A DNA stretch of 64,000 bases, taken from contig NW_025920104.1 in assembly GCF_902686445.1 (NCBI RefSeq), positions 6,014,001-6,078,000 on the forward strand, in the 5' to 3' direction. Positions 57,098 through 64,000 of the stretch are shown here, one piece after another. How positions within the stretch are numbered: the first letter of the stretch is position 1; the number at the start of each line of letters is the position of its first letter. The notes beneath the pieces were generated by a model, which saw only the letters and a list, made by a program, of their open reading frames with translations, ran no database searches and had not been told where the DNA came from. This DNA comes from Sciurus carolinensis (lineage: Eukaryota > Chordata > Mammalia > Rodentia > Sciuridae). The translations under genes were made by a program, and so were the position numbers.

Positions 57098-60000
57098 ATG
57101 ACTGGGAATACAAATCATATCACAATAATAACCATGAATGTTATTGGCCTGAACTCATCAATCAAAAGACATAGACTGGCAGATTGGATTAAAAAGAAAA
57201 ATCCAACAATATGCTGCCTGGTTGAGACTCATCTCATTGAAAGAGATATCCACAGACTAAAGGTGAAAGGATGTGAAAAAACATAACATGCACATGGACA
57301 TAGTAAAAAAGCTGGAGTATCCATCCTCATTTCAGATAATGTGGACTTCAAGCCAAAACTAGTCAGAAGGGATAAAGAAGGACATTACATACTGCTTAAG
57401 GGAAGCATAAGTCAGCAAGACATAACAATCATAAATATCTACACCCCAAACATTGGCTCATTCATGTACATCAAACAAATCCTTCACAATTCCAGAAATC
57501 AAATAGACCACAACACAATAACACTAGGCAATTTTAACACACCTCTCTCACCACTGGATAGATCTTCCAGACAAAAATTGAATAAAGAAACCATAGATCT
57601 CAATCAACAATTTAGAATGAATCGATATATATATAGAATATAACTCCAACAAAGAGCGAATACACTTTCTTCTCAGCAGCACATGGATCCTTCTCTAAAA
57701 TAGACGATGTTTTATGCCACAAAGCTACTGTTAGCAAATACAAGAAGATAGAGATACTTCCTTGTATTCTAACAGATCATAATGGATTGAAATTAGAAAT
57801 AAGTGACATATAAAAAACAGAAATTCTTCAATACCTGGAGATTAAATAATGCACTATTATATGATGAATGGGTAACAGAAGAAATCAGGAGGGAAATTTA
57901 AAAAAAATTCTTAGAAGTAAACAAGAACAAAGACACATGATATCAAAATCTCTCGTACACTATGAAAGCAGTACTTAGAGGAAGATTTATTTCCTGGAGC
58001 ACATTCAACAAAAGAAGTAAAAATCAACAAATAAACGACTTAAACCTACACCTCAAAGCCCTAGAAAAAGAAGAGCAGACCAATACCAAAAGTAGTAGAA
58101 GACAGGAACTAGTTAAAATCAGAGCTGAAATCAATGAAGTTGAAACAAAAGAAACAATCAAAAAATTAACAAAATAGAATTGGTTCTTTGAAAAAATAAA
58201 CAAAATTGATAAACCCTTAGCCACACTAACAAAGAGAGAGAGAAAACTCAAATTACTAAAATTGGAATGAACAAAGAAATATCACTACACACAGGAGTGA
58301 AACACAAAACATAATTAGAAGCAATTTTGAAAATCTATACTCCAACAAAACAGAAAACCTCGAAGACATCAATAAGTTTCTAGAAATATATGAATTAGCT
58401 AAACTGAACTAGGAGGACATACACAACTTAAATAAATCAATTTCAAGCAATGGAAAATAAGAGGTCATCAAAAGCCTACCAACAAAGAAAAGTCTGGGAC
58501 CAGATGGTTTCTCAGCCAAGTTCTACAAAACCTTTAAAGAAGAATTTATTCCATACTTATCAAAGTATTCCATGAAATAGAAGAGGAGGGAACCCTCCCA
58601 AACTCATTCTATGAAGCCAATATCACCCTGATACCTAAACCAGACAGAGACACACCGAGGAAAGAAAATTTCAGACCAATATTTTTAATGAACATCGACA
58701 CAAAAATTCTCAACAAAATTTTAGCAAATCGCATACAAAAATATATTAAAAAGATAGTGCACCACGATCAAGTGGGTTTTATCCTAGGGATGCAAGGTTG
58801 GTTCAACATCTGAAAATCAATAAATGTCATTCACCATATCAACAGACTTAAAGTTAAGAATCACATGATTATTTTGATAGATGCAGAAAAAGCATTTGAT
58901 AAAATACAGCATCCCTTCATTCTCAAAACACTACAAAAAATAGGGATAGTGGGAACATTCCTTAACAGTTTAAAGGCCATCTACACTAAGCCCATGGCCA
59001 ATATAATTCTAAATGGTGAAAAACTGAATGTATTCCCCCTAAACCTGGAACAAGGCAGGAATGCTCTCTTTCACCACTTCTATTGAACATCCTTCTTGAA
59101 ACTCTAACCAGAGCAATTACACACACAAAAAAAAAAATTAAAGGGATACGAATAGGAAAGAAGAAATCAAACTATCCCTATTTACTGATGACATGATTGT
59201 ATATTTAGAGGAACCCGTAAATTCCACTAGAAAACTTTTAGAACACATAAGTGAATTCAGTAAAGTAGCAGGTTACAAGATCAATGCTCATAAATCCATT
59301 GCATTTTTATACATAAGTGATGAATCTTCAGAAAGAGAAGTTAGGAAAACTACCCCATTCACAATAGCCTTGAAAAAAATAAAATACTTGGGAATCAATC
59401 TAACAAAAGAAGTGAAAGACCTCTACAATGAGATCTACAGAACACTAAAGAAAGAAATTAAAGAAAATGTTAGAAGGTGGAAAGATCTCCCATGTTCTTG
59501 GATAGGCAGAATTAATATTGTCAAAATGGCCATACTACCAAAAGTGATACACAGATTCAATGCAATTCCAATTAAAATCCCAATGACATACCCTACAGAA
59601 ATAGAACAAGGAATCATGAAATTCATCTGGAAGAATAAGAAACCCAGAATAGCTAAAGCAATCCTTAGCAGAAAGAGCGAAGCAGGGGGTATTGCAATAC
59701 CAGATCTTCAAATCTACTACAACACAATATTAACAAAAATGGCATGGTATTGGTACCAAAAGAGACAGAAAGATCAATGGTACAGAAGAGAGGACATGGA
59801 AACAAACCCAAATAAATACAATTTTATCATATTAGACAAAGGGGCCAAAAATATGCAATGGAGAACAGATAGCCTCCTTAACAAATGGTGCTGGGAAAAC
59901 TGGAAATCCATATGCAACAGAACAAAACTAAACCCCTAACTCTCAACCTGCACAAAACTCATCTCAAAATGGATCAAGTACCTTAGAATCAAAACAGAGA

Positions 60001-60908
60001 CCCTTCATTTTATAGAAGAAAAAGTAGATCCAAATCTTCAACATGTCAGCTTAGGATCAGACTTCCTTAATAGAACTCCCATAGCACAAGAAATAAAAGC
60101 AAGAATCAACAACTGGAATAGATTCAAACTAAAAAGCTTTCTCTCAGCAAAGGAAACTATAAGTAATGTGAAGAGAGAGCCTACAGAGTGGGAAAAAATC
60201 TTTGCCACTCATACTTCAGATAGAGCACTAATTTCCAGAATATATAAAGAATTCAAAAAACTCTGCACCAAGAACACAAATAATCCAGTCAACAAATGGA
60301 ATAAGCAAATAAATAGATACTTCACAGAAGAAGATCTACAAGCAATCAACAGATATATGAAAAAATGTTCAACATCTCTAGTAATAAGTGAAATGCATCA
60401 AAACTACCCTAAGATTCCATCTCACCACAATTAGTATGGCGATTATCAAGAACACAAGCAACATTAAGTGTTGGGGAGGATGTGGGGAAATAGGTACACT
60501 CATACATTGCTGGTGGGGTTGCAAATTAGTGCAGCCACTCTGGAAAGCAGTATGGAGATTTCTCAGAAAGCTTGGAATGGAACAACCATTTGACCCAGCT
60601 ATCCCACACCTCGGCTTATACCTAAAGTACTTAAAATCAGCATACTACAGAGATATAGCCACATCAATGTTCATAGCTGCTGAATTCACAATAGCCAGAT
60701 TGTGGAACCAACCTAGATGTCCTTCAATTAATGAATGGGTAAAGAAACTGTGGTGTTTATATACACAATTGAATATTACTCAACCATAAAAATTAATAAA
60801 ATTATGGCATTTGCAGGCAAATGGATGAAATTAGAGAATATCATGCTAAGTGAGATAAGCCAATCTCAAAAAACCAAAGGAAGAATGATCTCACTGATAA
60901 GCGGATGA
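57098..60908 (+). pseudogene. L1-4 ORF2p remnant
   Basis: The endonuclease begins MTGNTNHITIITMNVIGLNS and has CCLVETHL, then DITIINIYTPN and ITLGNFNTPLSPLDR. RT segments include [12 protein letters not shown] (58500) and a degenerate [12 protein letters not shown] at 59183-59215, where the usual motif has Ala or Val before DD. The best open piece is 59193-59936 (248 codons). The cysteine-containing C-terminus ([18 protein letters not shown]) is at 60465-60520. Stops and indels make it inactive. Confidence 0.92.
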
Positions 60909-60929
60909 TGACACATAATGGTGGTGGGA

Positions 60930-60976
60930 GGGTTTAATGTTAAGGATAGGGTTAGGTTTATGGTTAGGGTTAGGGA
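60930..60976. repeat. Telomere-like repeats in L1-4 3' UTR
   Basis: Degenerate TTAGGG units (ATAGGGTTAGGTTTATGGTTAGGGTTAGGG) lie between the ORF2 stop and the G-rich 3' UTR. The equivalent place in L1-1 (12970-12985) lacks them. Confidence 0.85.
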
Positions 60977-61199
60977 GCGGGGCAAGAATGGAGGAAGGAA
61001 GGACTGTATAGAGGGAAAAGAGGGGTGGGAGGGGACGGCAGAAGGAAAAAAAATAGAATGAATCAAACATTACCCTATTTAAATTTATGATTACACAAAT
61101 GGTATGCCTTTACTCCATGTACAGAGAAACAACATGTATCCCATTTGTTTACAATAAAAAAGTCTACTTCTATTTGTCTTCTGCCTTTCTCATTTAGAT

Positions 61200-61440
61200 G
61201 GACTAGCAGAAGGGAAGTGTAGCATGCATGTATCTCTGCAGCAAAGGTGACTTTCAACCTTTGACTACCAGGGACTTTGGTACATTCTGTGGGTGACTGA
61301 ATGCCTTCTCTCACTTGTAAATATAAATATGTAAAAAGAAAAAAAAAGAATACACACACACATATACACACATACATATGTATAATAGTATTTGATATAT
61401 AAACACACAAATACATACATACATAAACAAACATTTTTTT
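61200..61440. other. Unassigned sequence with (CA/TA) microsatellites
   Basis: ACACACACATATACACACATACATATGTATA (61352-61382) and ACATACATACATAAAC (61412-61428) are simple repeats. No gene was seen. Confidence 0.7.
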
Positions 61441-61443
61441 TCA

Positions 61444-61680
61444 ATATGAGGATTAAACCTGGGGGTGATCTATCCCTGATCTACATCCACACATTTATTT
61501 ATTTATTTATTTATTTATTTATTCATTCATTCATTCATTCCTTCATTGGTACCAGAGTGATGGAACCCAGGGGTGCTTAACCATGGAGCCACATCCACAG
61601 TCAGTTTCCTTTATTCTCAGGCAGGCCCTCACTTAGTGGATGAGGGTGACTCTGAACTCTCTTTTGTGTGACATTTTGTC
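61444..61680 (-). repeat. Two adjacent minus-strand B1/ID SINE pieces around a (TTTA)n(TTCA)n array
   Basis: GAGGATTAAACCTGGGGGTG...CTACATCC (61448-61490) is an ID complement. TTTATTTATT and TTCATTCATT units follow (61494-61541). A second ID complement (GGTACCAGAGTGATGGAACCCAGGGGTGCTTAACCATGGAGCCACATCC, 61549-61597) then runs into a B1-like CTCAGGCAGGCCCTCACTTAG. Confidence 0.75.
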
Positions 61681-61689
61681 AACCCAAGA

Positions 61690-62679
61690 TTCCCCTTTTC
61701 GTTCTTCCTCATTGAAGGGTTATGGAAAAGAATATTCCTAAAGTACAGCTCCCCAAGAAAAATGGAGGGACAGTGTGACCAAGTTGACAAGGTATACTAG
61801 TCAACATGGTGCTAGTATTGTTTGCATTCACCTTGACCCTCATTTGTATCCCTGCTGCTTTAGGTATGATTGAAAGACTCAGCAATCTCAGGTGAGTCTG
61901 GTGACAGTTTCATAGTGGCCATGTTTGACCATGACTCTGTCTTCACATGGCTTGTTCCTCAAGGCCCATCAATAACCCCTCCCTGGAATTTTGGATGGAA
62001 GCCTAATAGTCCCTTAAAATTTGCTTTACTGGTGGTCAGATCTCCTCACCCCCTCAACAAAATTTTCTGGTCTCCCACTTTTTGCAGGGCTTTACCATTT
62101 TCCTTCATTTACCATATTTTTACAAGCTATCATCCTCCTTCCATCTTGCCCTGCTCTGCCCTGTTGTGACCAGGTGGAGTCTTACTGGAGCACTGACAGC
62201 TTATTTCAAGATAAGGACACAGAAATGATTTCAGAAGGCATAAGCATACATCACACATGACTGCATTTTCAGCCAGCTCTGCTGATGTACAATGGCCCAA
62301 AAATATCACAATGTTTCTGATCTAGTTCTATTTTCAGAGGAAGCATCGCCCCCAAGTGGACATTTCCATAAACCACTTCTTTTGCATTCTAACATCAGTT
62401 GACTGAAACAAGCTCTGAAATTCTGAAACCAAAGAGTCTTATCCTGGGAACCAGTGATTTCTTTAATAATGAGAATGTATGGTCTTTTATGAATCTTTTG
62501 ATATCTAGTTTGGAAAACCACCAAAGGATACAGAAGTGAAAATAGGAGTCACTGAACATAGATGTTTTATTAATAGGAAAGTCAGAAAAAAGGCACTCAA
62601 ACACCTTACAAACTGGAATCTATTGCTATATTTTAACATATCACTCTTTCTTAGAGAATGTGAGTAAATTTTTTCACTT
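61690..62679. other. Stretch without a supportable gene
   Basis: The longest frame is 99 codons (61870-62166, plus), with no recognisable domain. No repeat family was identified. Confidence 0.5.
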
Positions 62680-62833
62680 AGAAATGGTAGAAAAATTGGG
62701 GCTGGGGAGATAACTCAATTGGTAGAGTGCTTGCCTTGCAAGCACAAGGCCCTGGGTTCAATCCCAACACCAAAAAAAAAAAAAAAAAAAAAAAAAGAAA
62801 GAAATAAAAGAAAAAAAGAAATGGTAGAAAAAT
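62680..62833 (+). repeat. Young ID SINE with 17-bp target duplication
   Basis: The body is 62697-62772 (GGGGCTGGGGAGATAACTCAATTGGTAGAGTGCTTGCC...GGTTCAATCCC), with A-box and B-box matches, then an A-rich tail to 62816. AGAAATGGTAGAAAAAT flanks it without a mismatch (62680-62696 and 62817-62833). The long tail and exact duplication indicate a recent insertion. Confidence 0.96.
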
Positions 62834-62839
62834 CACCAG

Positions 62840-63235
62840 CTGAACAATAATTATGAAATATTTGAAAGGTGATGTTACATTCAGATCTTATAAAAAAGTT
62901 CATTTTTATCCCAAAGGGATACTCAGTTTTCATTAGTTAAAAATCCACAACTGATCAAGGAAAGAGAAAGACTTGCTTCAGTCACACCAGTGTCTGAGTC
63001 AAAGACCACTGCTAGAAATAAGATCACAAACCCACCTTCCCTTCCTCTCCCAGAAGACCTGAGGAAAAGCTGAGGGTCCCATTCCCTGACTCCCAACTTT
63101 TAGATTTTCTGTGTCTCATGACATGGGATGAAAATAGCCTCTTTAATAAGGCTGGGGAATTAGTTTTTCCTTCCTTTTTTCTCTCTAGAAAATTCTCTCT
63201 AGAAAATTAACCAGAACAATTGAAGAGCAAGAGAA
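62840..63235. other. Stretch without a supportable gene
   Basis: Short frames only. AGAAAATTCTCTCTAGAAAATT near 63187-63208 is a small direct repeat. Confidence 0.5.
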
Positions 63236-63239
63236 GGAA

Positions 63240-64000
63240 ATAAAATTAAGAATTCAAATTATCACTGCAGACAATATGATTCTTTACCTATATGATCCAT
63301 AAAACTTCATGAAGCAAATGCTAGAGCTAATAAATCCAGAAAATGAGCAGTTCATAAAATTAACCTAAAAAATTAATGGCTTTCCCATATACTAAAAATT
63401 AATCTGAGAAATCAGAAACAATTTTATTCATAATAGCTTAAAAATAAACCCTAGACAAATAAATTTAACCACAGAGGTGAAAGACCTCTACAATAAAAAC
63501 TAGACACTCAAGAAGAAAACCTCATAAGACAGGAAAATTTTGCATGCTCATGGATAGATGGAATTAATATTGTTAAAATGGTCAGATATACAAAAGCAAT
63601 ATACAGATTCAATGCAATCCCAATCAAAATACCAATGATAGTCTTCACAGAACTAAATTTATTTGAAGAATAAGAAGTTCATAATACTAGAAGTAATTCA
63701 AAGGCCAAAAAGCAATAATGGAGGTGTCACCAAACCTAACTTCAAATAACACTACAGGAGTACCAAAAACTGCTTGGTAGTGACATAAAAAAAAAACACA
63801 TAGACCAATGGTAGAATCCAGAAGACAAAGAGAAGACAACCTTACACATTTACAGTTAGCCAGTCCTTCACAAAAGTGACAAAAACATTTGTTAGAGAAA
63901 ACAGTCTTTTTAACAAATGGTGTTGTCAAAGGTAGTTATTTATATGTAGAAGGAAGAACCAAGACCCTTATCTCTCACCCTGTACAAAAGTCAACTCAAA
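63240..64000 (+). mobile_element. L1 ORF2 fragment, running off the window
   Basis: It enters in the RT domain (AGACAATATGATTCTTTACCTATATGATCC, parallel to 59190-59215) and continues through GTGAAAGACCTCTACAATAA, ATGGAATTAATATTGTTAAAATGG and TTCAATGCAATCCCAATCAAAATACC to the edge. It is a 5'-truncated or rearranged copy with frequent stops, older than L1-4. Confidence 0.88.

Larger units (their letters stand above)
55160..61171 (+). mobile_element. Full-length L1 (L1-4) with target duplication
   Basis: The body is 55174-61157. AAAAGTCTACATCT (55160-55173) and AAAAGTCTACTTCT (61158-61171) are matching flanks with one difference in 14. The order is a monomeric 5' UTR, ORF1, ORF2 and a G-rich 3' UTR ending in ACAATA and the A run shared with the duplication. 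It is the best preserved L1 of the window, but both ORFs have stops and frameshifts. Confidence 0.93.

Noticed and set aside
1..64000. CRISPR arrays, bacterial operons, origins or other prokaryotic systems
   Set aside because: The repeats are SINE, L1 and LTR elements of a mammalian genome. No direct-repeat and spacer arrays or ribosome-binding-site-led gene clusters exist.

Overview
This is a stretch of rodent nuclear DNA, most likely from the squirrel family (Sciuridae). That placement is an inference from the repeats: tRNA-Ala-type ID SINEs, composite B1/ID SINEs (B1-dID or MEN type), rodent L1 lines and a class II (betaretrovirus/IAP-like) endogenous retrovirus. I find no cellular protein-coding gene, rRNA or tRNA gene that I can support. 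Nearly everything recognisable is a retroelement.

1-7687: a young provirus (called ERV-A here), cut at its 5' end by the window edge inside the 5' LTR. It has a tRNA-Phe-type primer site, a consensus splice donor, gag, a dUTPase/protease pro gene, pol, a broken env, a candidate constitutive transport element, a polypurine tract and a 360-bp 3' LTR. gag, pro and pol lie in three successive frames and are open from end to end, joined by two correctly phased A AAA AAC slip sites. The 134 bp of 5' LTR in the window are identical to the 3' LTR. env is disabled twice: its N-terminal part lies in a different frame from the body, and a TGA interrupts the transmembrane subunit.

7688-13189: a decayed L1 whose 5' UTR region appears to abut ERV-A directly. 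13190-33630: AT-rich sequence with no recognisable gene, holding scattered SINEs (B1/ID, MIR), DNA-transposon relics (MER20, MER5A-like), a short L1 tail and microsatellites. 33630-35010: pieces of L1 5' sequence. 35284-41356: a nearly full-length L1 on the minus strand carrying two ID insertions, each with clear target duplications. It is followed head to head by a plus-strand 5'-truncated L1 (41468-45290).

45860-51155: an L1 ORF1 fragment, then a second and much older class II ERV (ERV-B). ERV-B has a 365-bp 5' LTR, a decayed Lys-type primer site, gag remnants, a stop-riddled pol and an env related to that of ERV-A. It lacks most of gag, all of pro and the 3' end.

51156-55159: GC-rich sequence of unknown nature. 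55174-61157: a full-length but coding-dead L1 bounded by a 13/14-bp target duplication, with a 5' promoter region of three tandem units of about 173 bp. 61158-64000: SINEs, including a recent ID element with a perfect 17-bp duplication, and an L1 ORF2 fragment running off the window.

The points most worth following up are the young ERV-A with open gag-pro-pol, its CTE-like RNA export element, the two-frame start of env, and the monomeric L1 promoter.
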